DNA of 64,000 nt. Origin: an uncultured Woeseiaceae bacterium. Its GTDB lineage: Bacteria > Pseudomonadota > Gammaproteobacteria > Steroidobacterales > Woeseiaceae. How positions within the stretch are numbered: the first letter of the stretch is position 1; every line of letters starts with the position of its first letter. The stretch is taken from positions 24,920 to 88,919 of the forward strand of contig CAJJBK010000001.1 in assembly GCA_905182415.1 (NCBI GenBank), in the 5' to 3' direction. The notes below the pieces were generated by a model. It was not told where the DNA came from. It made no database searches and was given only the letters and a program-made list of their open reading frames with translations. Of the stretch, positions 1-8,834 are shown one piece after another. Position numbers and translations under genes: made by a program.

Positions 1-1332
1 ATCGTCTATTTTCTTATCATCTTGCAAAATTCTTGCCATAAAGCTCATCTGCTTACCATAATAATCTTTAGGGTGCTGACCTCTAACCCCATGCTTGAAA
101 TTCTTTAACTGTCTTTGTAAATACCAGTCAGTCATCCCAGCCATTCTAGGTGCATTCATTTCTTTAATCCCCTGTGCATTACCACCATGACAGTAGGCAC
201 AAACCGCATAGGATTTTTCTCCGCTCTGGATATCACCTGTAATTGTTTTTGGTGCTGGATTATCAGGAAAAGTTTGAATATGTGCGATTACATTATCAAT
301 AGCCTCATCATTAAATAGAACCATTGACATTGGTGCCATCTGCTGGCCATAAATATCATCTTTGTGAGAGCCACGCAGACCGCCTTTATAATTCTCCAAT
401 TGTTTTCTTAGGTACCATTCACTCTGGCCTGAGATTTTTGGGGCATTCAAAACAGTCATGCCTTCACCTTGTTGTCCATGGCATGCAGCACATATAGCAT
501 ATTGTGTAGCTGCAGTACTTGGCTCTGGGTTATAGGCAAGTCGGACCTGTGTATCATTAAATGTTGGGTTAGATGCCACCCACTTTTCAAAGTCTTGGCC
601 GTCCTCAACAATGACTGCTCCACGCATTGCATGGTGAGCGATACCACATAACTCTTCACATAAAAGATCATAACGACCAGTTTTTGTCGGCGTGAACCAT
701 AAGCTGGTAACCATGCCGGGAACCATATCCATTTTCACTCTAAACTGTGCCACAGTAAAATTATGCAACACATCCTTTGAACGTAAATTCAAATTAACTG
801 GCACATTAATAGGTAAATGAAGTTCAGGGCTGCTTATGAGGATATCATCTTGTCCAACCGGATCATCATAATCCATACCAAATGGGTTATCATGCGTTAT
901 TAACTTGCCGCTTACATTACCAAACTCACCATCTGCACCCGGCAAACGGTAACTCCAATGCCACTGTTGACCTAATACCTCTACTTGCATTGCATTTTCA
1001 GGTACATCGACAAAACGCCCCCACACAAACAGTCCCGGGGCTAGCATTGCAACAATACCAATAGTAGTAAAAATAGTTAGCCAGGTTTCTAATTTGGTAT
1101 TTTCGGGATCGTATGAAGCTTTTTTGCCAGGTGCTGTTTTATATTTAATCACGGCATACGCCATGAATAAATTGATCGCGACAAAAACGAAACCAGTCAC
1201 CCAAAATGTAAGATTAATTGTGTCGTCGATCTGGCTCCAATTTGATGCCAATGGAGTAAACGTCCAAGGACTTATAAAATGGAATACCACTGAACCCACA
1301 ACCAAAAGAATTAGAACAATTGCCATTGACAT
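1..1332 (-). CDS. coxB: Cytochrome c oxidase subunit II with two C-terminal cytochrome c domains (partial, runs off the left edge)
   Basis: Subunit II accepts electrons from cytochrome c through the CuA centre and passes them to subunit I of an aa3-type terminal oxidase in the inner membrane. The translation shows two N-terminal membrane segments, the aromatic stretch QQWHWSYRLP, and the CuA motif CEELCGIAHHAM near residues 220-232. Two class I cytochrome c domains follow, with haem motifs CAACH (about residue 278) and CAYCH (about residue 376). The frame is still open at base 1, so the C-terminus lies outside the window. The start at 1332 gives MSMAIVLILLV and has AAGGA about 11 bases upstream; MAIVLI at 1326 is an alternative. 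coxA would be expected downstream, beyond base 1. The two haem domains suggest a caa3-like enzyme that carries its own electron donor. Confidence 0.93.
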   Translation of the reverse strand, partial: MSMAIVLILLVVGSVVFHFISPWTFTPLASNWSQIDDTINLTFWVTGFVFVAINLFMAYAVIKYKTAPGKKASYDPENTKLETWLTIFTTIGIVAMLAPGLFVWGRFVDVPENAMQVEVLGQQWHWSYRLPGADGEFGNVSGKLITHDNPFGMDYDDPVGQDDILISSPELHLPINVPVNLNLRSKDVLHNFTVAQFRVKMDMVPGMVTSLWFTPTKTGRYDLLCEELCGIAHHAMRGAVIVEDGQDFEKWVASNPTFNDTQVRLAYNPEPSTAATQYAICAACHGQQGEGMTVLNAPKISGQSEWYLRKQLENYKGGLRGSHKDDIYGQQMAPMSMVLFNDEAIDNVIAHIQTFPDNPAPKTITGDIQSGEKSYAVCAYCHGGNAQGIKEMNAPRMAGMTDWYLQRQLKNFKHGVRGQHPKDYYGKQMSFMARILQDDKKIDD

Positions 1333-1681
1333 ACTCGATGAATCCTTAATTTATTTTATCAAAAATCATAATTACGACTTTACTTACTCTCTAGTGCGCA
1401 ATTTTTTTTTCTCACAATTTAAATAATTGTCAAAATATTACTTACTTAAAGTTTATTAGATAGGAAAAATATTATATTTATCAATAATTTATTATATTTT
1501 TAAATATTTCATTATTTTCAAAATAAATGTCTCTCCCCCCCTTAAATATCTAAGTTACTGCGAAATATAATGTATTCATAAAATGATTGCCATAACTCTA
1601 AAATATTCGTTACATTATGAAAACAAATATAAGCTATTTTTAATATGGCAATCAGGATTGCACAATTCTAAGAAATGTGAA
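1333..1681. other. AT-rich intergenic region with no gene
   Basis: These 349 bases lie between the end of the amidohydrolase gene and the start of coxB, both on the minus strand. I see no convincing reading frame. It contains a seven-C run at 1535-1541 (G7 on the transcribed side of coxB) and long A/T tracts. I found no clear stem-loop plus T-run terminator. It probably holds the coxB promoter. Confidence 0.6.
1491..1521 (-). promoter_or_regulatory. Candidate coxB promoter
   Basis: On the minus strand TTGAAA (1521-1516) is followed by TATAAT (1496-1491). The boxes match sigma-70 well, but the 19-base spacer is longer than the usual 17. The start codon is about 155 bases downstream. In such AT-rich DNA a chance match is quite possible. 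Confidence 0.25.
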
Positions 1682-3370
1682 TTATGCCTCAAAAGTAGTC
1701 TTTCCTCCAAGCACGGTTCTAAGTATTTTTATGTCTATAATTTCATCTGGATTCACTTCATGTGGATCTTTTTCGAGAATGACAAAATCTGCCAACTTAC
1801 CTGCTTCCAATGAACCTTTACTGTCTTCTTCAAAAGAAGCATAAGCCCCATGCATAGTACAAATTCTCATGGCTTCTGAAACTGAAATTCTCTGATCAGG
1901 ACCCCAAACTCTTCCACGCACATCTTTTCTTGTTACCATGCTTTGAATGGCCATCATCGGTTCAAATGGTCCAGGAGTATAATCAGATGCAGGTGCGACT
2001 GGTATACCGGCATCCAGAAAACTGCGATGCGCAAACATACTTTGCATTTTTTCATAGCCATAATCAACCCACTTATTTCCATGATAATAAGCATAGGTAT
2101 AAAATGGAGTAGGAATAACTCCGGTTAATTTTATTCGGTTCAAAAGCTCATCATTTACTAACGAGCAATGCTCTATTCGATGCCTTGGATTGGCACCATT
2201 ATGATTTTTAAGTACTTTCTCATAAGCGTTCAAAACCATGTTAATAGCCACATCCCCATTAGCATGAATACCAACTCTAAAATCATGGGCAACAGCATCA
2301 TCAACTGCTGCATAAACCTCATCTTGAGTCATTGTTAAAATACCATAATCATCGGGTTTGCCCTCATATGGTGTGCTCATGCTCATGGTCCTTTCCGAAG
2401 CTGATCCATCAGCTGCAAATTTCACCGCGCCTATACGGATCATATCATCGCCATAACCCGATCCTATTCCAGCTTCCTTCAATCCACTGTATACCTGGCT
2501 GCCTCCATTTGGCATAAAAGAAACTCTAAAAAATAATTCATCATTTCTTCTGGCATCTTGATATGCCAATAGATCATTGCGATTTCCACTAGCGTCAGTG
2601 GTTGAAGTTAATCCTGCAGCCGCCATATTTTGAGAGCTGATACGAGCAGCTTCCTGGCGGACACTGCGATTCATAATTGGCCAAGTGCCGACTTTAAAAA
2701 ATGCATCAACCGCATGCTCCGCAACCTTTCCAGTAAATTTTCCATTTTCACGATAAAATTTTCCTCCTACTGGATCAGGAGTTTCCATAGTTACTCCAGC
2801 AATCTCAAGAGCCATGGAATTAACTACAGCAGTATGACCTCCACGGTGAGCAACATATACCGGATGCTCTTTTACTACTTCATCAATGTCACTAATATCT
2901 AACGGTCTTTCATCAGAAAACTTAGTATCGTCGTACATCACACCTCTCACCCAATGCCCCGGTGGAGTTTGTGAAGCCTTCCAAGCTAGTGCTTTTTTTA
3001 CCTCATCGATATTAGGCAGATTAACATTAACGCCTATCGCTTCTTCAGCAAATAAAGGATGGCTATGTGCGTCAATAAATCCTGGCGTTACAACATGATC
3101 TCTTGCATCGATCCTCTCTGTACTGGCCCCTGCAAAAGGTAAAACTTCTTCAAGATCACCGATTGCTAATATACGATCACCCTTAATTGCCATTGCTTGA
3201 GCAACGGGCATATAAGGGTCCATGGTAAGAATTTTTCCCGTGACTAAAATATCGGCTTGACCGGTTACATAGGCTGCATTTACTTCATGTGAGATTGAAG
3301 ATACACCTAAGCCAAAAGGTATCGTAGCTGCTGAAGTACTTAAAAAATTTCTTCTTGAATATTTACTCAT
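1682..3370 (-). CDS. Tat-exported amidohydrolase, YtcJ-like (amidohydrolase 3 family)
   Basis: A metal-dependent hydrolase of the YtcJ/amidohydrolase_3 type; members act on amide or related C-N bonds and the substrate is unknown here. The N-terminus MSKYSRRNFLSTSAA is a twin-arginine signal, followed by a hydrophobic stretch and an AYVTGQ-like junction, so the enzyme is probably folded in the cytoplasm and exported. Metal-site motifs are DAHSHPLF (near residue 100), IHANGDVA and RIEHCSL. The C-terminal LADFVILEKDP typically closes the composite beta-sandwich of this family. The length of 562 residues is normal. AGGAAGG precedes the ATG. A second YtcJ-like gene at 10.8-12.5 kb is a lipoprotein instead of a Tat substrate. 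Confidence 0.9.
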   Translation of the reverse strand: MSKYSRRNFLSTSAATIPFGLGVSSISHEVNAAYVTGQADILVTGKILTMDPYMPVAQAMAIKGDRILAIGDLEEVLPFAGASTERIDARDHVVTPGFIDAHSHPLFAEEAIGVNVNLPNIDEVKKALAWKASQTPPGHWVRGVMYDDTKFSDERPLDISDIDEVVKEHPVYVAHRGGHTAVVNSMALEIAGVTMETPDPVGGKFYRENGKFTGKVAEHAVDAFFKVGTWPIMNRSVRQEAARISSQNMAAAGLTSTTDASGNRNDLLAYQDARRNDELFFRVSFMPNGGSQVYSGLKEAGIGSGYGDDMIRIGAVKFAADGSASERTMSMSTPYEGKPDDYGILTMTQDEVYAAVDDAVAHDFRVGIHANGDVAINMVLNAYEKVLKNHNGANPRHRIEHCSLVNDELLNRIKLTGVIPTPFYTYAYYHGNKWVDYGYEKMQSMFAHRSFLDAGIPVAPASDYTPGPFEPMMAIQSMVTRKDVRGRVWGPDQRISVSEAMRICTMHGAYASFEEDSKGSLEAGKLADFVILEKDPHEVNPDEIIDIKILRTVLGGKTTFEA

Positions 3371-3442
3371 AAACCCCTTCCTAAATTAAAATATATGAAA
3401 CCATTAAATTATTGATTCGAGATAATTAAAAGTGCGGCCTTA

Positions 3443-3940
3443 TTAAGCACTTTTACCTAACTTTAAAGCCTCAAATTCATCTGTAACAGAGTCAACCATA
3501 ATCGACTGATTTTTATATTCTAGCACCCAAAATAATTTGTATGCCTCCTCTTCATTGTCCAAAAGAATATCGTAATTACCAAGCGTCCTAAATTTACGAT
3601 TTAAATGATCAATAAGATAGCGTTTTGCTTTTATTTGGGCAGTCTCTATAGTTATTTTCTTAGTCAGTAACTGGCCCTCTGGTACCACTTTTCTTTCAGT
3701 AGTAAATAAATCTGATGTGGCTGCATGACCACTACAGGCATCCACCATAGCATTTATTGCAAAGCTTTTACGGCCATATAAAAATGGCATTTTACAGTCC
3801 GCTTTAAAATAAAAATAAGGATAATAAAAATGACTTATTTTTAATAACTCATCACTCCTTAAAATATTGGAAGCTATTTTTTCAATTCTCACCTGAGATA
3901 CATCATGCTGAATAACTGAAATTAAATTATCTTGACTCAT
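3443..3940 (-). CDS. Hypothetical protein coupled to the sodium:solute symporter
   Basis: I do not recognise this 165-residue protein. It has no signal peptide or membrane segment and looks like a cytoplasmic globular protein. Visible features are an aromatic stretch HFYYPYFYFKAD, then YGRKSFAINAMVDACSGHAA, and an acidic C-terminal half. Its ATG overlaps the stop of the upstream symporter gene (ATGA, 4 bases), so the two are translationally coupled. That arrangement suggests a regulatory or accessory role for the transporter, but this is inference from position only. Confidence 0.7.
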   Translation of the reverse strand: MSQDNLISVIQHDVSQVRIEKIASNILRSDELLKISHFYYPYFYFKADCKMPFLYGRKSFAINAMVDACSGHAATSDLFTTERKVVPEGQLLTKKITIETAQIKAKRYLIDHLNRKFRTLGNYDILLDNEEEAYKLFWVLEYKNQSIMVDSVTDEFEALKLGKSA

Positions 3941-5502
3941 TTTTTCTTTCCCAAAAATCTCTCAAGTTCTAATGCTTCGGTGGACAAGGAGTTCTTAAGT
4001 GGAGCGCTATCAAGACTTGGAATTGATCTTACTAGTGATGATTCATCAATTAATTCAAGTACATTTTGTGGCACAGGATATTTTGATTGAGTCAGCAAAC
4101 TAACTAGAATCATAGTTGAGGTTGAGGACACGACACCCGCTACCATAGGTGCAATTGATGTCATTGCGGTAATTTCTAAATACTGCCAAAAAAATGCAGT
4201 TAATGCCCCTGCAATGATTGATGAAAGTGCTCCTGGTGTATTGGCTTTTCTCCACCACACCGCACAAACATAAGCGGGTAGAAATGCACTGCCTAACACT
4301 GATGTGGTGAATATCACTACATTAAAGATAGACGGTGGTTCTTTTAGAGCAATGAAATAACCAATGATGGCTATTGCCAATACCAGTCCTCTTGAAACCC
4401 AAATCATCTGTTTCTCTGATGCGTTAGGGTTAATAAAACGTTCATATAAATCGCGAGCTGCGATCGTGCCTGTTTGTAATAAAAGCGAGTCAGCAGTTGA
4501 CATTATCGCCGCCATAATTGCTGCCATAACTAGCCCAGTAGCGGCTGCCGGCAATAATTTATTTGCAACTTGAAAGATAGCCATTTCTGGATCAGTCATA
4601 TTCGGAAGAATTAACACTGCGAAAATACCGATCAAATATGGCGTTGGCACGAAAAATAAATTCCAAACTGTTGCCCATGCACCAGCTGATCTAGCAGTTG
4701 AAGGAGATTTCATAGCCATGTGTCTTGTAACAACATGCGGCCAGCCAAGATAGCCAACTGAAAAAATTAAAAGTGCTCCCGCCACAACACCCCATTGACC
4801 TTCAAATCCTAGGTCTTTTCCCCACAAAGAAAGTAAGGTGGGGTCAAGAGTATGCAGTGCATTATTTGCTGCAGTAAATCCTCCTAATTCATATAAAACT
4901 GCAATAAAAATCCAAAGTACCCCAATCAACATCACCAAACTTTGAAAAAAATCTGTATAAGCGACCGCTAAATAACCCCCCATAAACGTATAAAGAACAA
5001 TAACAGTTACCGCAATTGCTAGAGCGATGGGATAAGGTATGCCAGTTACTAGGGCCATTCCTTTTCCGCCCGCGATAAATTGTGCAAGCACATAAAAACC
5101 AAGCAAAAATACTGTAAGCGAACCTGAAATTAACCTAAGAGCGCCAGAAGGATAGCGTTTTTCTAAGTACTCTATAGCCGTAAGCGCCCCAAATAATTGG
5201 GACAGCTTTCGCATTCTTCGTCCAATGATTGAAAAATTTAACACTCCTCCGCCGATATCACCCACGGCATACCACAAAGCCCAGTAACCTTGAATATAAC
5301 CAAGTCCTCCTGCACCAAGAAACATAAAGCCACTCATTGAGGTGGTTTGAAGAGTTAATGCTGTTGTCGCAGGACCAATTTTTCGTCCGCCAAGTAAATA
5401 GCTCTCTAAATCTTTACTGCCACCGTTACGAAGAGCCCAATAACCTATCCCCAAAACCACTATGTAATAAATGATTAAAAAAAAGATTACAGTAGTATTC
5501 AA
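3937..5502 (-). CDS. Sodium:solute symporter (SSS family)
   Basis: A Na+-coupled uptake carrier of the SSS family (PutP/PanF/ActP relatives). The 521-residue protein is almost entirely hydrophobic with about 13 membrane segments. It contains the family-typical GGRKIGP loop after the first helix and GWPHVVTRHMA in the middle, which resembles family signature regions. The start is a TTG at 5502 that overlaps the TGA of a 44-residue membrane ORF (sequence TTGA); no closer ATG fits. Downstream it overlaps the 165-residue gene by 4 bases, so three genes form one tight unit. The substrate cannot be read from sequence; the neighbouring aminotransferase hints at an amino acid or related compound. Confidence 0.9.
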   Translation of the reverse strand: MNTTVIFFLIIYYIVVLGIGYWALRNGGSKDLESYLLGGRKIGPATTALTLQTTSMSGFMFLGAGGLGYIQGYWALWYAVGDIGGGVLNFSIIGRRMRKLSQLFGALTAIEYLEKRYPSGALRLISGSLTVFLLGFYVLAQFIAGGKGMALVTGIPYPIALAIAVTVIVLYTFMGGYLAVAYTDFFQSLVMLIGVLWIFIAVLYELGGFTAANNALHTLDPTLLSLWGKDLGFEGQWGVVAGALLIFSVGYLGWPHVVTRHMAMKSPSTARSAGAWATVWNLFFVPTPYLIGIFAVLILPNMTDPEMAIFQVANKLLPAAATGLVMAAIMAAIMSTADSLLLQTGTIAARDLYERFINPNASEKQMIWVSRGLVLAIAIIGYFIALKEPPSIFNVVIFTTSVLGSAFLPAYVCAVWWRKANTPGALSSIIAGALTAFFWQYLEITAMTSIAPMVAGVVSSTSTMILVSLLTQSKYPVPQNVLELIDESSLVRSIPSLDSAPLKNSLSTEALELERFLGKKK

Positions 5503-5633
5503 GACTGGCCCTTGTCATTGGAATCTTTAGGCCAGTTGCGTGTTCGATAAAGGAAAACTAATGTGTAAGTTATCCAAAATAAAGGAAACCCAAAAACCAA
5601 CAAAGTTGTTTCCCATGGTAATCCAAACATCAT
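5499..5633 (-). CDS. Small single-span membrane protein, probable accessory subunit of the SSS symporter
   Basis: A short frame encodes 44 residues, starting MMFGLPWETTLLVFGFPLFW and ending NWPKDSNDKGQS. One hydrophobic segment covers about residues 8-30, followed by the charged tail YRTRNWPKD. AAAGGA precedes the second ATG (5630) by 6 bases, a good ribosome binding site, and the TGA overlaps the TTG start of the symporter. Small one- or two-span proteins (for example DUF3311 or DUF4212 types) commonly precede SSS genes. Assignment to one of those families is a guess, but coding status is well supported by RBS, coupling and membrane character. Confidence 0.75.
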   Translation of the reverse strand: MMFGLPWETTLLVFGFPLFWITYTLVFLYRTRNWPKDSNDKGQS

Positions 5634-5677
5634 GAATCCTTTAATTGAAATTAAATCTAGTTTTTACTCACTACATC

Positions 5678-6973
5678 TTAACTGAATTTCTTTACTACAT
5701 TTTCTAATTGCTCGAGAAAGAAAGTGGCATTCTCTTCAGTAAAAACCATCGGCGGTCTCAGTTTCAATATATTTTCATCAGGTCCGATGGTGTTCGTCAA
5801 AATACCTCGTTCTTTTAATTCCTGAACAATTTTAGTAGCCGTTTTTGTCGCTGGATTTTTTTTACTATCCTCTATCATTTCAATTGCAATAAAAAATCCA
5901 CTACCTCGAACATCTCCAATGAGAGAATATTGTTCTGCGATAGATTTAATACCCTCTTTTAAATATGTACCTACTTTCAATGCATTATCCTGAAGATCTT
6001 CGTTTTCAATAACCTCCATGACAGCCATTGCGGCAGCGCAAGATACGGGATTACCGCCAAAAGTATTAAAATATCCAGTTTTATTCGAAAACTTTTCAAC
6101 GAATGGGCGTTGTATCACTGTTGCCGCAATGGGATGCCCATTACCCATAGGCTTGCCCATGGTAACAATATCAGGAACAAAATTATCAGGCTCATAACCC
6201 CAAAAAGATTTACCGGTCCGTCCAAAACCTGGTTGCACCTCATCAGCTATAAATAATCCACCGGCCTTACGAACAATTTCTGCAGCTTTTCTTAAATAAC
6301 CAGGGGGGGCACCTACGACACCACTGCTAGAGATAATTGTATCTATGATAAATGCCGCGACTTTAATATTTCTTTTTTCTAATGTTTGCACTGCAGTTTC
6401 AATGTGTGCTGCATATTTTTCTGCGGCATTCTTACTAGTATATAAACCACGATATGTATCAGGAGCCGGAACAGTCACGACATAATCTGATCGATCTTCA
6501 GGCTCATTATCTTCAGTAGATATTTCAGCTATCGCTTCGGAGTTTCCATGGTAAGCATCTTCGGTGACAATAATTCCAGTACCTTCCGTATAAGTTCGTG
6601 CAATCCTGAGTGCAAGTTCGTTTGCTTCGGTGCCCGTACAACTGAACATTGCAACATCGAGTGCATCGGGCATTTTATTCAGAAGTCTTTCTGCATAATG
6701 CAGGACATTATCATGAAGATAACGAGTATGTGTATTTAATATGCCTACTTGTTTTCTGATGGCTTCTACGACCTGAGGGTGGCAATGCCCGACATGCGCC
6801 ACATTATTGTACATATCCAAATAACGCTTGTTATTATTATCAAAAAGCCATACGCCCTCACCCTTCACAATATTCAATGGGCGATTATAAAATAAACGAT
6901 AAGCTGGACCGAGAAATCGCTTGCGTCTTTCAAGCATGGAATCAAGAGGAAGATTTTTTTCTTTGTAATTCAA
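5678..6973 (-). CDS. Class III aminotransferase / PLP-dependent phospho-lyase-like enzyme
   Basis: A PLP enzyme of the class III aminotransferase family. The motifs are MYNNVAHVGHCHPQVVEA at the N-terminus, CTGTEANELALR (cofactor phosphate region), IADEVQPGFGRTG (PLP-pyridine Asp) and VTMGKPMGNGHPIAA, where the Lys forms the Schiff base. The GKPMGNGHP form is typical of the AGXT2 / ethanolamine-phosphate phospho-lyase group, so the reaction could be transamination or elimination. It has 431 residues, no signal peptide, and is cytoplasmic. It lies just upstream of the symporter unit on the same strand, with about 45 bases between them, so it may metabolise what that carrier imports (inference). 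Confidence 0.88.
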   Translation of the reverse strand: MNYKEKNLPLDSMLERRKRFLGPAYRLFYNRPLNIVKGEGVWLFDNNNKRYLDMYNNVAHVGHCHPQVVEAIRKQVGILNTHTRYLHDNVLHYAERLLNKMPDALDVAMFSCTGTEANELALRIARTYTEGTGIIVTEDAYHGNSEAIAEISTEDNEPEDRSDYVVTVPAPDTYRGLYTSKNAAEKYAAHIETAVQTLEKRNIKVAAFIIDTIISSSGVVGAPPGYLRKAAEIVRKAGGLFIADEVQPGFGRTGKSFWGYEPDNFVPDIVTMGKPMGNGHPIAATVIQRPFVEKFSNKTGYFNTFGGNPVSCAAAMAVMEVIENEDLQDNALKVGTYLKEGIKSIAEQYSLIGDVRGSGFFIAIEMIEDSKKNPATKTATKIVQELKERGILTNTIGPDENILKLRPPMVFTEENATFFLEQLENVVKKFS

Positions 6974-7018
6974 TTTCTGATTATATTTCTTGTAAATTCT
7001 TTATTATTTAAGAGGGCA

Positions 7019-7756
7019 CTATTTTTCTTCAGTTTTTGCAAAAAAACCTGCCAAAGTACCTGCAATCAAGAGGAAAATACCCATGAAAAATAGAAACTCT
7101 GGATAACTTCGAGTTACAGCACAATAGCATGAAATAGAAAAGTTAAACGCTTGAAAAAAATTGATATACAGGCCATCACGCTTCATCATTTTTGGAAACT
7201 TAAATGTTGATACCATACCAATAGCTAAAATAAACATGAAAATAGGGACATATAAATTAATCAACTCAGCATCTAGAATACCGTCATAACGTAATAACAA
7301 AATAACTGCTGTAGCGGTTAGGCCTCCACCTGCTGCCGTAATTGGAATACCTGAAAACCAACCTTTCATTGGCTTATCAGATGATAAATTATATCTTGCC
7401 AATCGAAGTGCACCCGCAAGAACAAAAGCACTCACTGAAATTGAGAGAACCCAGAATTCTAACGAATAGCGATCTATATCATTAAGATACATTACTGCGT
7501 TTAACATTAATATTGCTGGTGCGACACCAAAAGACACTAAATCTGCCATGGAATCAAACTCGGCACCAAACGGTGATGTTGCATTCAATAATCTCGCAGA
7601 AAGACCATCCATTACATCCAAAATTCCACACCATATAATCATCCATGCTGCTTGTTCTATATTGCCGGTTTGACTGGTAATAATTGAGGCAAAACCCAGT
7701 AAGAGACTGGCTGCTGTAAACATATTTGGTATACTATAACGTACGATATTTTTCAC
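7019..7756 (-). CDS. pssA: CDP-diacylglycerol-serine O-phosphatidyltransferase
   Basis: Condenses CDP-diacylglycerol with L-serine to give phosphatidylserine, the precursor of phosphatidylethanolamine, in the inner membrane. The CDP-alcohol phosphotransferase signature DVMDGLSAR with the following GAEFDSMAD is intact near residues 45-70. There are about seven hydrophobic segments and the length of 245 residues matches the membrane-type PssA of the Bacillus/rhizobial kind. It starts with GTG (7756), supported by AAGGTGA upstream. It is the clearest housekeeping gene in this part of the window. Confidence 0.9.
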   Translation of the reverse strand: MKNIVRYSIPNMFTAASLLLGFASIITSQTGNIEQAAWMIIWCGILDVMDGLSARLLNATSPFGAEFDSMADLVSFGVAPAILMLNAVMYLNDIDRYSLEFWVLSISVSAFVLAGALRLARYNLSSDKPMKGWFSGIPITAAGGGLTATAVILLLRYDGILDAELINLYVPIFMFILAIGMVSTFKFPKMMKRDGLYINFFQAFNFSISCYCAVTRSYPEFLFFMGIFLLIAGTLAGFFAKTEEK

Positions 7757-7867
7757 TTTACATCACCTTACTCGTTATCAAATGATCGCTTAAAGCAGGA
7801 TTATATCACGTTTATAAAACCCGAATCCCATACAAAAATTTCAATAAAATTATCGAATTACCTCTGA

Positions 7868-8686
7868 TCACTCATCCTCGATTTTCCAGTCAGGCAAACG
7901 TTTATTTAGAAAAGCATTTATACCTTCTTTTGCCTCATCTTTTAACATGTCATGAGTCATCACCTCAGAGCATAACTTATAAGCTTCGTTCAAAGGTTGG
8001 TTCAACTGACGATAAAATGTTTCCTTACCAAGCGAAACTGTAACCGATGATTTACTTGCTATCAGAGCAGCTAACTTTGTTGTTCTTGCCGATAAATGAG
8101 ACTCTTCAACCACATGATTTACTAAGCCAATTTCCTTTGCTTTACTCGCATCAATCATTTCGCCTGTCAAAAGCATTTCCATGGCATGTTTATTAGCTAT
8201 ATTCCTAGATAAAGCAACCATCGGTGTCGAACAAAAGAGACCAATATTTACTCCTGGCGTAGCAAATGTGGCTTGATCTGAAGCTATTGCAATATCACAG
8301 CTAGCAACCAACTGGCAGCCAGCAGCAGTGGCCACACCAGAGACTTCAGCAATGATTGGTTTAGGACTATTGATAATTAGTTGCATTAGCGCTGAACAAC
8401 TAGAGAATAATTCAGCATAGAATGCACAGCCTTGATCGGAGTGTTTTCGTGCTGCAGTCATTTCCTTTAAATCATGGCCCGCGCAAAATGTCGGAGCTAT
8501 GGCTGCAATAATAATAACTTTTATTTTTTGATTTAATGACGCGTTCTGAATTGCGTCACTCATTTGTCTTATCATCTCCAAGGACAAAGCATTTCGACGC
8601 TCGGAGTCATTTAGTGTCAAACGTAAGATATTTTCATCTAATTCTTCTTTTAATAATACTTTAGTTTCATTATTATTTTTATTCAT
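7868..8686 (-). CDS. Enoyl-CoA hydratase/isomerase family protein (ECHDC3-like)
   Basis: A crotonase-fold protein. The oxyanion-hole regions are AGHDLKEM and EVSGVATAAGCQLVA, followed by CDIAIASDQATFATPGVNIG, the pattern of the ECHDC3 branch rather than classical FadB-type hydratases. The exact CoA-ester substrate is unknown. I prefer the ATG at 8686 (MNKNNNETK), which has GGA about 9 bases upstream and fits family N-termini. An earlier in-frame ATG at 8713 would add nine residues and has a poor RBS. It is cytoplasmic and stands alone on the minus strand between pssA and an APC permease. Confidence 0.85.
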   Translation of the reverse strand: MNKNNNETKVLLKEELDENILRLTLNDSERRNALSLEMIRQMSDAIQNASLNQKIKVIIIAAIAPTFCAGHDLKEMTAARKHSDQGCAFYAELFSSCSALMQLIINSPKPIIAEVSGVATAAGCQLVASCDIAIASDQATFATPGVNIGLFCSTPMVALSRNIANKHAMEMLLTGEMIDASKAKEIGLVNHVVEESHLSARTTKLAALIASKSSVTVSLGKETFYRQLNQPLNEAYKLCSEVMTHDMLKDEAKEGINAFLNKRLPDWKIEDE

Positions 8687-8834
8687 ACTTTTTTCCAAAG
8701 AGTTACCTTGCATTATTCAATTTCTCTAATTCTAAACAAGGATACCAATTCATTATCTCTCAGAGTTAAGGCCTTAAACTATTGTAGCGGCTTGATGATT
8801 ATTTACACCTAATTGCTTAAAGATTAAATCATTT

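Noticed and set aside
1094..1426. A 110-codon plus-strand frame opposite coxB
   Set aside because: It is antisense to well-conserved coxB coding sequence and shows no RBS or recognisable protein features.
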